Source: Cohnella nanjingensis (GTDB lineage: Bacteria > Bacillota > Bacilli > Paenibacillales > Paenibacillaceae). Taken from it: a DNA stretch of 64,000 nucleotides. Below, piece after piece: positions 1 to 10,294 of the stretch. The notes under the pieces are model-generated. The model made no database searches. It was given only the letters and a program-made list of their open reading frames with translations, and was not told the DNA's origin. Numbering within the stretch: the first letter of the stretch is position 1; each line of letters starts with the position of its first letter. The stretch covers positions 1-64,000 of the forward strand of contig NZ_JACJVP010000061.1 in the NCBI RefSeq assembly GCF_014212125.1, in the 5' to 3' direction. The translations under genes and the position numbers were made by a program.

Positions 1-66
1 AGGCTCGGGGTGTAAGCACAGTAATGTGTGTAGCTGACGAGTACTAATCGGTCGAGGGCTTATCCT
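1..66 (+). rRNA. 23S ribosomal RNA, 3' end (partial)
   Basis: The first ~66 bases match the conserved 3' terminus of bacterial 23S rRNA: the GTGTAAGCACAGTAATGTGT segment, then the GTACTAATCGGTCGAGGGCTT end. The gene enters from the left edge, so this is the last part of an rRNA operon. The exact end (about 64-68) is inferred from the usual terminal pairing. No 5S gene is visible downstream before the terminator at 159-178. Confidence 0.93.
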
Positions 67-158
67 ACAACCAACACCTGTTAGGGTGAAGGTAAAGGCT
101 CAAGCCGCAGCATACCACAGGCAAAGATGTTTCTAGCTTCGTTTCGCATCCGGTTTTC

Positions 159-178
159 AGGGCGCAAGCCCTTTTTTT
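159..178 (+). terminator. Intrinsic terminator after the 23S rRNA
   Basis: A 5-bp GC-rich stem (AGGGC/GCCCT) with a GCAA tetraloop is followed directly by a run of seven T. It lies about 95 bp after the 23S end and most likely ends the rRNA operon. Confidence 0.8.
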
Positions 179-225
179 GTTGTCCGGAAACGGCGAGCCC
201 GACCCACGGTCCGCAGTCGAGCCAA

Positions 226-357
226 TAAGCGAAGCTGCAATCGTGCTTCTTAGACCGCCGAAAGGTAAATAAGTTGCAATCGTACATCTTATTTCGTCCA
301 ATAGACCGCTTAACGGCCATTTAGTTGCAAATATACAACTAAATCGGCCGTTTTTTT
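226..357 (+). repeat. Three related hairpins, the last a strong terminator
   Basis: Three successive hairpins resemble each other. The arms are GAAGC/GCTTC (231-249), AAATAAG/CTTATTT (267-294) and ATTTAGTTG/CAACTAAAT (319-344). The first two loops share TGCAATCGT, and the third has TTGCAAATATAC at the same place. The third is extended by AACGGCC/GGCCGTT with one bulged C and ends in seven T, so 312-357 is a good intrinsic terminator. A fourth partial copy of the arm (AAATAAGTTGTACG) occurs near 378. This looks like a small non-coding repeat family; its function is unknown. Confidence 0.6.
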
Positions 358-697
358 GCGTTTGGACGGGATTTCCGCCAAATAAGTTGTACGTTTAAAA
401 TACCGACAAACCTTTGATTCGAGGTAAATTAGATGTACAAATGCAAGTAGTTGAACGGAGAGCCACACCAATATCGATTTCCCTCTAAATCCTCAGCTGC
501 TGCCTAGACCGTCAGTAGAAGACGAAGATGCGCGCCAGTCACAGACGGGCATGCCGGTCGATCCCTCGTTGGACGACATGCTGTCGTAGAAAAAATCCCC
601 AACCTCAATGATTGGATCGGGGCCAGTCAGATATTCACAGAATGATAAGGCTTAATAACACTAGTTTTCGCCCGAACTTGTCTCATGCTCAATTAAT
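358..697. other. AT-rich gap without a confident gene
   Basis: Between the hairpin cluster and the glycosyltransferase no convincing intact gene is seen. The stretch holds AT-rich sequence with scraps of the upstream repeat and a short open frame at 455-589, listed separately. No clear promoter for the next gene was found. Confidence 0.5.
455..589 (+). pseudogene. Short start-less open frame, possible gene remnant
   Basis: A 44-codon frame runs from just after a TGA to a TAG at 587-589. The peptide looks protein-like: Pro-rich (LNPQLLPRPS), then acidic (VEDEDARQSQ), ending MPVDPSLDDMLS. It has no ATG, GTG or TTG at its head and no Shine-Dalgarno sequence. It may be the C-terminal scrap of a lost gene or chance. 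I do not recognise it. Confidence 0.25.
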
Positions 698-745
698 ATG
701 CTAAAAGCGCGGCGACAATTAGGTTTAGAAAGGAAGAGACACCTC

Positions 746-1969
746 ATGAAAATATTGCTTGCCACTTATTGGCCAGTCCCGCACATAGGGGGGGTATGGC
801 CTTTTATGCTTCAGCTTAGAAATAGGCTGGAAACGCTGGGGCATGAAGTGGATCTTCTCGGAAACGGGGACGATAGCACGAATTCATTTATTCAGATGAT
901 CGAGCCAAACCGAAAGATATCCAAAGATAAGCTGCTTCCGCTGCTGAAAGCCAAGCTGAATTTAACCTCCGATCCTGTTTTCCATGCGAATCCGCTCGTC
1001 CAATACGCAGAATTCCAGAGACATATGTTTGAGCTCGCTGCGGCGTACTTCAATATAAGCGACTACGATATCATTCATACGCAGGATGTCATTTCTACCA
1101 CAGCCATGGCGAGGGTCCGCCAGCGGAGCACAGCGCTTGTAGCCACTTTGCATGGCTGCGTCGCTCATGAAATTCGAAATATTAAGCACCCGACCAATTA
1201 TATAGCCCATACTTACTACAATGCGATCGAACATACGGGTGCTACCGTAGCCGAAATCACCCATGTGGCAAATCAATGGCTAAAGCGAATTTTAACCGAT
1301 GAATTTAAAGTGCCCGACGAACAGTTGAAAGTGTTTCCCTACGGTTTTGATGTTGACAATTTTTCTAAACGAATGAAGGAGAAGGCCGACGTCGAGCACC
1401 CTTCCGATAAAAAGGTCATTATTTTTACGGGACGGTTGGTAGAACTAAAAGGCATCCATCATCTTTTGGCCGCTCTCGGTAAATTAAAGGCAAAACGTAA
1501 AGATTGGGTTTGTTGGATTGTGGGTGACGGGGCGAAAAAGGAGGAGCTTTTGAACCAAAGTAAAACGTTAGGTTTGGAGAGAGAAGTTCAGTTCATGGGA
1601 AAAAGGGATGACATCCCGGCACTGCTGCGTTTGGCCGATATATTTGTACTGCCGAGTCTGACGGAAAATCAGTCTGTGTCGTTAATCGAAGCCCAAATCG
1701 CAGGGAAGGCGACTGTTGTCAGCAAAGTAGGGGGGTTACCGGAGATGGTTGAGCACGACGTAACAGGTCTTCTTTATCCTGTAGGGGACATAGACGCGCT
1801 AACCCGTGGATTAGACAAATTGCTGGCAGACGAAGAGTACCGCACGAAGCTGGGCATGAATGCGCATAAGTGGGGCATGAAGAATTGGTCCATGAATGCG
1901 ATGACGGATAATTTGCTCAAGGTTTACAAAACCGCGATCGAAAAAAGAAGACAGGGCCGTAGTTTATAA
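746..1969 (+). CDS. GT4-family glycosyltransferase
   Basis: A 407-residue GT-B fold enzyme that transfers a sugar from a nucleotide-sugar donor, probably to a surface polysaccharide, glycolipid or spore-coat glycan. The N-terminal half opens with MKILLATYWPVPHIGG, whose Gly-rich turn is typical of GT4 enzymes. The C-terminal half has GRLVELKGIHHLLAA, then the donor site with LPSLTENQSVSLIEAQIAGK and VVSKVGGLPEMVEHDVTG. The second E of the E-x7-E pattern appears replaced by Q/S variation around ENQS. I start at ATG 746 because GAAAGGAAGAG lies just upstream and the product begins at the fold's first strand; an upstream in-frame ATG (698) has no such site. Codon use is AT-richer than the neighbours, suggesting transfer. 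The acceptor is unknown. Confidence 0.85.
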   Translation: MKILLATYWPVPHIGGVWPFMLQLRNRLETLGHEVDLLGNGDDSTNSFIQMIEPNRKISKDKLLPLLKAKLNLTSDPVFHANPLVQYAEFQRHMFELAAAYFNISDYDIIHTQDVISTTAMARVRQRSTALVATLHGCVAHEIRNIKHPTNYIAHTYYNAIEHTGATVAEITHVANQWLKRILTDEFKVPDEQLKVFPYGFDVDNFSKRMKEKADVEHPSDKKVIIFTGRLVELKGIHHLLAALGKLKAKRKDWVCWIVGDGAKKEELLNQSKTLGLEREVQFMGKRDDIPALLRLADIFVLPSLTENQSVSLIEAQIAGKATVVSKVGGLPEMVEHDVTGLLYPVGDIDALTRGLDKLLADEEYRTKLGMNAHKWGMKNWSMNAMTDNLLKVYKTAIEKRRQGRSL

Positions 1970-2251
1970 AGCGACTGTCGGCTTCCATGAAACGCTGGAT
2001 ACGAATTCAATAAGGGTGCCTAATCTCGAGTTTAATAAAGAAGATTCGGAGCAATAGGACCATAGGCCAGCCGATCTGTTTCACGGATATCGGCTTCATT
2101 TTCGTCTGGTGGGGTCGATCGTCCATGCCATACGGTAAAGCGGTCCATACAATGATCCATACAACGGCGGCTGGCGACGATCGGCCGGGATCGGACTGCG
2201 GGGCGCGAATGCTGCCATGGCGGCACAGGGCCTCCCGGGAGGAGAAGAGAG
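1970..2251 (+). terminator. Gap with hairpin terminator (2069-2102)
   Basis: This gap holds AGCCGAT/ATCGGCT arms around CTGTTTCACGG at 2069-2095, followed by TCATTTT, a reasonable terminator for the glycosyltransferase gene. The rest becomes GC-rich toward the next gene and shows no clear promoter. Confidence 0.55.
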
Positions 2252-3295
2252 ATGAACATCGTCATTATGGCCGGCGGCAAAGGGCATCGTCTGTGGCCGC
2301 ACAGCGCGGGCGGGAAGCCGAAGCAGTTCCTGGCGCTAACTGCGGAGGAGACGATGCTGCAGCTCACCTATCGGCGATTGGCCCGATTCGTGGCGCCGCC
2401 TCGGCTGTACGTAGCGACGGCAGCCGCCTACGTGGGGCTCGTGCGCGAGCAGCTGCCCGAATTGGACCCCGACCGAATCATTACGGAGCCGGTGCAGCGA
2501 GATACAGGACCTTGCGTGGCGCTTTCGGCGCTGCACTTCCTGCGGAAAAAGGACGACGACGTACTGATCATGATCCCTTCGGATCAGCACATTCCCGATA
2601 CCGGGGCTCTGGCGAGCGCCCTGGAAGAAGCCGAAGCGATCGCCGGAGTCGGCCGTTCGATCGTGACGCTTGGCGTCGTGCCGAATCGGCCGGAGACGAA
2701 CTACGGCTATATGCAGGCCGATGCGAACGATCGGCTGGGCAGCGCATATCGGGTCGCGCGCTTCATCGAAAAGCCGGACGCGGACCGGGCGGAGGCGCTC
2801 ATCCATACGCCGAACACGTACTGGAATTGCGGGATCTTCGCATGGAGGCCGTCTACCATCGCGGCCGAGATGCAGGCGCATCAGCCTGGGATGTGGAGCC
2901 GATTGGCCGGCGCGGGCGAGGAATGGGAGGCCGTGTACGCGGAACTGCCCAAGATCTCGGTCGACTACGCCATTCTGGAGAAGGCGAAGCGCGTCTATAC
3001 GATTCCCGTCGACTTCGAATGGGACGATATGGGCCGATGGACCTCGCTGGAGCGGGTCCTGAACAAGGACGCGCACGGCAATATCGTGCAAGGAACGGTT
3101 CGCGCGGTCGCATCGGCGGACAATATCATCGTCGGGGATCAAACGAGAACGGTCGTGATCGGCGTCCGGGATCTAATCATCGTATCGACCGCCGAAGGTC
3201 TGCTTGTGTGTCACAAATCGAAGGAACCGCTCTTGAAACAAATCGTTCAGCAGCTTGAAAGCGAAGAAGAGGCACCCGCATTAGCGGATGAATGA
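2252..3295 (+). CDS. Mannose-1-phosphate guanylyltransferase
   Basis: Makes GDP-mannose from GTP and mannose-1-phosphate, the donor for mannose, fucose or rhamnose units of surface glycans. The 347-residue product has the nucleotidyltransferase fold. The signature is GGKGHRLWPHS at residues 8-18 (usual form GGxGTRLWPLS), then KPKQFLAL, the PSDQHI metal-site region near 112 and FIEKPD near 170, and VDFEWDDMGRW near the end. It is the single-domain form, without the C-terminal isomerase domain of ManC/AlgA. GGGAGGAG sits 7 bases before ATG 2252. With the glycosyltransferase upstream it suggests a small surface-glycan locus. The T-to-H change in the signature is unusual. Confidence 0.9.
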   Translation: MNIVIMAGGKGHRLWPHSAGGKPKQFLALTAEETMLQLTYRRLARFVAPPRLYVATAAAYVGLVREQLPELDPDRIITEPVQRDTGPCVALSALHFLRKKDDDVLIMIPSDQHIPDTGALASALEEAEAIAGVGRSIVTLGVVPNRPETNYGYMQADANDRLGSAYRVARFIEKPDADRAEALIHTPNTYWNCGIFAWRPSTIAAEMQAHQPGMWSRLAGAGEEWEAVYAELPKISVDYAILEKAKRVYTIPVDFEWDDMGRWTSLERVLNKDAHGNIVQGTVRAVASADNIIVGDQTRTVVIGVRDLIIVSTAEGLLVCHKSKEPLLKQIVQQLESEEEAPALADE

Positions 3296-3427
3296 AAGGA
3301 AAAAAACCGCGCTCTGTCTTGGCAAACGACCGGATAGCCGTGCAGCTTTGGATATGGAGAGGGCAGACGTGCGCAGAGCCGTCCCGATCGGGTATGATGG
3401 AGGAAAAAGGAAAGAAGGTCTTCCGCG

Positions 3428-4612
3428 ATGATCATACGGCAATTGTCCCCCGAACACTTTGACGAGCGTATCGCCTTGTCCGAATTCGCGTTCCAATACA
3501 AGATGCCGCCGGAGCGGCTGGAGTCGGAGAGGAAGAAGTTCCGCCCCGAGGAGAGCTGGGGAGCCTTCGACGAGGCGGGACGTCTTCTGTCCGGGCTGTC
3601 CCTGCTGCCCTTCGAGGCCTGGGTGCAGGGACGGAAGATGAAGATGGGCGGGGTCGCCGGCGTGGCGACCTGGCCGGAGGCCAGAAGGCACGGGTGCGTG
3701 TCCCGGCTGCTCGCCCATTCGCTCGGCGTGATGCGCGAGCAGAGACAGACGATCAGCATGCTGGCGCCGTTCTCCTTCCCGTTCTACCGCAAGTACGGCT
3801 GGGAGATGACGGTGTCCCGCAAGCAGTACGAGATCGAGAAGAGCCACTTCCCGAAGCGGGAGGAAACCGAAGGAACCGTAGAGCGGGTGCAGAAGGATAC
3901 GGCGCTGATCGATCCGGTGTACGCGCGGTTCGCGTCCCGGTATACGGGGACGCTGGTCCGCGAGGAAGCGTGGTGGGCCGACCGGCGTTGGAACAAGCCC
4001 GGCCTGGTCGCGTTGTACCGCAACGGAAGCGGTGAAGCCGAAGGCTACATATGCTATAGCATCGAGGACCGGATCATGACCGTGCACGAATGGGTGGAGC
4101 TGAGCGACGCCGCCCGGCGCGGACTCTGGAACTTCGTCCTGAATCACGACTCGATGATCGACAAGATGACCGTTACGATGCCCGTCGACGACGAGCTGCC
4201 CTTCCTGCTGCCGGAGCCCCGCATCAAGCAGGAGCTGAAGGCTTACTTCATGTCGCGGATCGTCGACGCGCCCGCGTTCGTTGGCCAGTATCCGTTCCAT
4301 GGCGGTCCCGGCGAGGAGCGGCTGACCCTGCGGCTCGCAGATGCCCATGCGTCGTGGAATGACGGGACCTTCGAAGTCGTCTTCGCGCCGGGCGGCGAGG
4401 CGCGGATGACGCCGCTTGCCGCCGGGACGGCAGGGGAGGCGACGGAAGCCGACGTCGTCTGCGACATTCAGACGCTGACCGCGATGCTGCTGGGCGACCG
4501 CCGGCCCGAATGGCTGGCACGCATCGGCAGGCTGACCGGATCCGAGCGCGCCGTCGGCTTGCTGACGCGCCGAATTCCCGTCCGGACGACGCATTTGCTG
4601 GACTTCTTCTGA
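3428..4612 (+). CDS. Eis-type GNAT N-acetyltransferase
   Basis: A 394-residue member of the Eis family, which acetylates amines with acetyl-CoA; some members inactivate aminoglycosides. The N-terminal GNAT domain carries the acetyl-CoA loop around VAGVATWPEARRHGCVSRLL (residues ~77-96) and the SFPFYRKYGWE segment near 117-127. A second GNAT-like domain and an SCP2-like C-terminal domain follow. The protein ends in LLDFF, so the C-terminal carboxylate used by Eis enzymes as a catalytic group is retained. AAAGGAAAGAAGG precedes ATG 3428. It is a lone gene upstream of the ctsR operon. The substrate cannot be told from sequence. Confidence 0.85.
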   Translation: MIIRQLSPEHFDERIALSEFAFQYKMPPERLESERKKFRPEESWGAFDEAGRLLSGLSLLPFEAWVQGRKMKMGGVAGVATWPEARRHGCVSRLLAHSLGVMREQRQTISMLAPFSFPFYRKYGWEMTVSRKQYEIEKSHFPKREETEGTVERVQKDTALIDPVYARFASRYTGTLVREEAWWADRRWNKPGLVALYRNGSGEAEGYICYSIEDRIMTVHEWVELSDAARRGLWNFVLNHDSMIDKMTVTMPVDDELPFLLPEPRIKQELKAYFMSRIVDAPAFVGQYPFHGGPGEERLTLRLADAHASWNDGTFEVVFAPGGEARMTPLAAGTAGEATEADVVCDIQTLTAMLLGDRRPEWLARIGRLTGSERAVGLLTRRIPVRTTHLLDFF

Positions 4613-4623
4613 ATAAACCCCTG

Positions 4624-4685
4624 GTGCCGCCCCCATACTAGAAACAGCACGTACCCGGCTTTTTTGCTGGAGAATGGGGCGGCAC
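4624..4685. repeat. 12-bp inverted repeat abutting the ctsR promoter
   Basis: GTGCCGCCCCCAT (4624-4636) and ATGGGGCGGCAC (4674-4685) form a 12-bp stem with one bulge. The loop contains a nested CCGGC-TTTTTT-GCTGG hairpin. The right arm ends exactly at the ctsR -35 box. It may act as a terminator for the acetyltransferase gene or as an operator. Confidence 0.5.
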
Positions 4686-4739
4686 TTGGCAAACAAGCCA
4701 AAAGTGCGTATAATGTGATTATAGTCAAAGAAAGTCAAA
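4686..4739 (+). promoter_or_regulatory. ctsR operon promoter with CtsR box
   Basis: A SigA-type promoter is clear: -35 TTGGCA (4686-4691), 17-bp spacer, -10 TATAAT (4709-4714). Just downstream lies a perfect CtsR operator, the direct heptad repeat AGTCAAA-GAA-AGTCAAA (4723-4739), followed by partial repeats GTCAGAGTCAG. The position predicts autorepression of the whole operon by CtsR and derepression on heat stress. Confidence 0.93.
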
Positions 4740-4823
4740 GTCAGAGTCAGCGCCCGTTCGCCGCAGATCCTTGCCGCGGACGGCCTGACCGACCGAGCCA
4801 TTCTCCGGGAAAGGGGGCTCAGC

Positions 4824-5285
4824 ATGCGCAACATATCGGATTTGATCGAGCATTACTTGAAGCAAATCCTGCAGAACAGCTCCGAGGGCGCGGTCGAGAT
4901 CCAGCGGAGCGATCTGGCCGAGAAGTTCTCCTGCGTCCCGTCGCAGATCAATTACGTCATCGGCACGCGCTTCACCCTCGAAAAAGGGTATTACGTAGAG
5001 AGCAAGCGCGGCGGCGGCGGGTACATCCGCATCCAGCGCGTCGACCTGCCGTCGCTCGAAGCGGTGCAGCACCATATCCACCAGACGGTCGGAGACCAGA
5101 TCGACCAGACCGCGGCGGAGGGCTTGATCTATCAGCTGGCCGAGTCGAGATTCTTGACCTTGCGGGAAGCGCGGCTCATCAAGGCCGCCGTCTCGCGGGA
5201 GGCGCTGGCGCTCAAGCTGCCGCTGCGGGACGAGATTCGCGCCAAGCTGGTGAAGGCCATGCTGTTGACGCTGCTGGCCCGATAA
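4824..5285 (+). CDS. ctsR: CtsR, class III heat-shock repressor
   Basis: A 153-residue dimeric repressor of clp and ctsR operons, controlled by the McsB arginine kinase and by its own thermosensing wing. The N-terminal helix-turn-helix covers residues ~1-65. The glycine-rich wing KRGGGGYIRI near 62-71 is the heat-sensing, DNA-binding element. The C-terminal dimerisation helices follow. An AAAGGGGG-type ribosome site precedes ATG 4824. It is the first gene of ctsR-mcsA-mcsB-clpC and has its own operator at the operon promoter (4723-4739), so it is autoregulated. Confidence 0.96.
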   Translation: MRNISDLIEHYLKQILQNSSEGAVEIQRSDLAEKFSCVPSQINYVIGTRFTLEKGYYVESKRGGGGYIRIQRVDLPSLEAVQHHIHQTVGDQIDQTAAEGLIYQLAESRFLTLREARLIKAAVSREALALKLPLRDEIRAKLVKAMLLTLLAR

Positions 5286-5322
5286 GAAGCGACTGCGCGA
5301 CTGCCGGAAGGAGGCAATGCCC

Positions 5323-5835
5323 ATGCAATGTCAGGAATGCGGCAAGCGGCCGGCTACGCTCCACTTCACGAAGATCGTGAACGGGGAGAAGGCCGAGCTG
5401 CACATCTGCGAATCGTGCGCGCGGGAGAAGGGGGAGCTCATCCCCGGGACGCCCAGCGGATTCTCCATTCATAACCTGCTCTCGGGATTGATGGACTTCG
5501 AGCCGTCCGGCGCCGCGGGAACGAAGGCGCAGACGCACCGCTGCGAGATGTGCGGCATGACGTATTCGCAGTTCAGCAAGCTCGGCCGGTTCGGCTGCAG
5601 CCACTGCTACAAGCACTTCGCCGAGCGGCTTGACCCTCTGCTGAAGCGGGTACATGGTAATACGGTGCACGTCGGCAAAGTGCCCAAGCGCGCGGGCGGC
5701 CGGGTCAAGACGAAGCGAGAGATCGACCGGCTGAAGCGGGAGATGCAGGGACGCATCGAGCGGGAGGACTTCGAGACCGCCGCCCAGCTTCGCGACCGCA
5801 TCCGGGATCTGGAGAAAGAAATCAGCAACGGGTAA
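5323..5835 (+). CDS. mcsA: McsA, activator of the McsB arginine kinase
   Basis: A zinc-binding adaptor that activates McsB and modulates CtsR. Four CxxC pairs are visible: C3-C6, C29-C32, C74-C77 and C92-C95. A UVR-type helical hairpin (residues ~133-168, KREIDRLKREMQ to AAQLRDRIRDLE) ends the protein. I choose ATG 5323, eight bases after AAGGAGG. The ATG at 5317 is only two bases from it and would add two residues to a conserved MxCQEC start. It sits between ctsR and mcsB with short gaps, so the genes are co-transcribed. Confidence 0.95.
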   Translation: MQCQECGKRPATLHFTKIVNGEKAELHICESCAREKGELIPGTPSGFSIHNLLSGLMDFEPSGAAGTKAQTHRCEMCGMTYSQFSKLGRFGCSHCYKHFAERLDPLLKRVHGNTVHVGKVPKRAGGRVKTKREIDRLKREMQGRIEREDFETAAQLRDRIRDLEKEISNG

Positions 5836-5853
5836 GGAGGGGAGGCGGTTCCC

Positions 5854-6918
5854 ATGACCAAACGTAATTTTTCCGAACAGGCGTTAAGTCCGTGGATGCG
5901 CAGCGAAGGTCCCGACCGCGACGTCGTGCTCAGCAGCCGCATCCGGATCGCCCGCAACCTGCGCAGCTATCCGTTCCCGATGCTGGCCACGCCGACCCAG
6001 TCCCACGAAGCGATGGAGCAGCTGCTCGGCGTCGCGGAGAGCGGACGGCTGAACGGTCTCGGACCGCTGGAGGAGCTCCGGCTCTCCGAGTTGACGGAGC
6101 TCGCGAAGCTGGTGCTGGTGGAGAAGCACCTCATCAGCCCGGCGCTCGCGAACGACTCCCGCAACGGCGCGCTCATCCTCGGACAGAACGAGGACATCAG
6201 CATCATGATCAACGAGGAAGACCATCTGCGCATCCAATGCCTGCGGCCGGGCTTTCAGCTTCGCGAGCTGTGGGACTGGGCCAGCAAGATCGACGACATC
6301 TTCGAGGAGGGCGTCGATTACGCGTTCGACGAGAAATACGGCTTCCTCACGAGCTGTCCGACCAACGTCGGAACGGGAATCCGGGCCTCGGTGATGATGC
6401 ACCTGCCCGCGCTCGTCCTGACCGGGCAGATCAGCCGGATCCTCTCCGCCGTCACGCAAGTCGGGCTCGCGGTCCGCGGCCTGTACGGCGAGGGCAGCGA
6501 AGCGACGGGCAACCTGTTCCAGGTGTCCAACCAGATCACGCTCGGCCAGTCGGAGACGGAGATCATCGACAATCTGCACGCCGTCGCGCGCCAGATGATC
6601 GAGCACGAGAAGGCCGCCCGCGCGAAGCTGATGGCCGAATCCAGGCCGCGGATCGAAGACCGCGTCAAGCGGTCCTTCGGCATCCTGTCCCACGCCGTCA
6701 TCATCGATTCGAAGGAAGCGTCGCAGCGGCTGTCGGACGTGCGGCTCGGGGTCCATCTGGGCCTGCTGCCGACGGTCGATCCCGAGACGCTGAACGAGCT
6801 GCTCGTCTCGACGCAGCCCGGCTTCCTCCAGATGACCTACGGGGAATCGCTCGAACCGGAGCGGCGGGACATGGCCCGGGCGGAAATGATTCGCTCGAGA
6901 CTGGAAACGCGCGCCTAA
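5854..6918 (+). CDS. mcsB: McsB, protein arginine kinase
   Basis: Phosphorylates arginines on CtsR and on damaged proteins, marking them for ClpCP. The 354-residue product is related to phosphagen kinases. It has the N-terminal VLSSRIRIARNLRSYPFP nucleotide-contact motif (residues ~24-41), NEEDHLRIQ (~117-125) and the catalytic segment SCPTNVGTGIRASVMMHLP (~167-185), where the conserved Cys and the NxGTGxRAS pattern are intact. It is spaced 18 bases from mcsA with AAGGAGGGGAGG upstream. Its neighbours mcsA and clpC are its partners in the same pathway. Confidence 0.96.
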   Translation: MTKRNFSEQALSPWMRSEGPDRDVVLSSRIRIARNLRSYPFPMLATPTQSHEAMEQLLGVAESGRLNGLGPLEELRLSELTELAKLVLVEKHLISPALANDSRNGALILGQNEDISIMINEEDHLRIQCLRPGFQLRELWDWASKIDDIFEEGVDYAFDEKYGFLTSCPTNVGTGIRASVMMHLPALVLTGQISRILSAVTQVGLAVRGLYGEGSEATGNLFQVSNQITLGQSETEIIDNLHAVARQMIEHEKAARAKLMAESRPRIEDRVKRSFGILSHAVIIDSKEASQRLSDVRLGVHLGLLPTVDPETLNELLVSTQPGFLQMTYGESLEPERRDMARAEMIRSRLETRA

Positions 6919-6956
6919 ATCATCTATTCTTAACTTTATAGAGGAGGTGTTGTCTC

Positions 6957-9404
<2,448 letters not shown>

Positions 9405-9425
9405 TCGCGCGAAGTGGATGCAGAG

Positions 9426-9458
9426 CCGTCCGATCCCCCGGGGTCGGACGGTTTTTTG
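9426..9458 (+). terminator. Terminator of the ctsR-clpC operon
   Basis: CCGTCCGA (9426-9433) pairs with TCGGACGG (9444-9451), strengthened by inner C/G pairs, and six T follow. This separates the heat-shock operon from the inserted two-component genes, whereas radA usually follows clpC closely. Confidence 0.9.
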
Positions 9459-9586
9459 CGTTTCTGACCGCCGAACGCCCCGGACAGCTTGTTCGGAAGC
9501 GGTCTATATTGTGCTGCCGGGCTTCCCGTGCGATAATAGGCCGCAAAAGCCGTTATCGGGATCGCATGAACGGGAGGCCTATTCAT

Positions 9587-10282
9587 TTGAAGATCAAAGT
9601 CCTTATCGCAGACGATAACTCCTTTATCCGGGAAGGCATGAAGATCATCCTGGGCAGCTTCGACGAGTTCGAGGTCGTAGGCACGGTGGAGGACGGCGTG
9701 CAGGCCGTCGACTTCTGCCTGAACCATGAGGCCGACGTCGCGCTCCTGGACGTGCGGATGCCGAATATGAACGGCGTGGAGGCGACCCGGCAGATCTCGG
9801 AGCGCACCGCGGTGAAGCCGCTCATCCTCACGACGTTCGACGACGACGAATTCATCCTCGAAGCGGTGAAGGCGGGGGCGCGCGGGTACCTGCTGAAGAA
9901 CAACGATCCCGAACGCATCCGCGACGCGATCAAGAGCGTGTACCACGATCAACGCGTCCTGCAGGACGTCGTGCTCGACAAGCTCCGCTCGACGCTGATC
10001 GCAGGCGCCGCGATCCCATCCGGGAACGCCGCCCCCGTGCAGGCCGTCCCGGTCCCGGAGCGGGGCAAGATCGACCGGAGCCTATTCACCGACCGGGAGC
10101 TCGACATCATGGCGCTCATCGCGAAGGGGCTGTCCAACAAGGAGATCTCGAAGAAGCTGTTCATCTCGGAGGGGACGATCGCCAACTACATCACCTCCGT
10201 GCTGAACAAGACCGGGCTCGAGCATCGCACGCAGATCGCGATCTACTATTTGACGGGCGAAGTGAAACTGCAGGAAGACTAA
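9587..10282 (+). CDS. NarL/LuxR-type response regulator
   Basis: A 231-residue DNA-binding response regulator, partner of the kinase encoded 12 bases downstream. The receiver domain has the acidic pair D9-D10 (VLIADDN), the phospho-acceptor D55 in VALLDVRMPN and the conserved K in GYLLKNN. A variable linker (~130-165) leads to a LuxR-type helix-turn-helix (FTDRELDIMALIAKGLSNKE to EGTIANYITSVLNK). I use the TTG at 9587, because GGGAGG lies nine bases before it and the product begins at the first receiver strand; ATG 9566 would add seven residues and has no site. It probably controls the adjacent exporter genes. Confidence 0.92.
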   Translation: MKIKVLIADDNSFIREGMKIILGSFDEFEVVGTVEDGVQAVDFCLNHEADVALLDVRMPNMNGVEATRQISERTAVKPLILTTFDDDEFILEAVKAGARGYLLKNNDPERIRDAIKSVYHDQRVLQDVVLDKLRSTLIAGAAIPSGNAAPVQAVPVPERGKIDRSLFTDRELDIMALIAKGLSNKEISKKLFISEGTIANYITSVLNKTGLEHRTQIAIYYLTGEVKLQED

Positions 10283-10294
10283 GGAGTACGATCC

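Noticed and set aside
2125..3258. A 377-codon plus-strand frame over the guanylyltransferase gene
   Set aside because: It is a composition-driven shadow with Arg/Gly-rich nonsense, while the frame at 2252 has clear motifs and a ribosome site.
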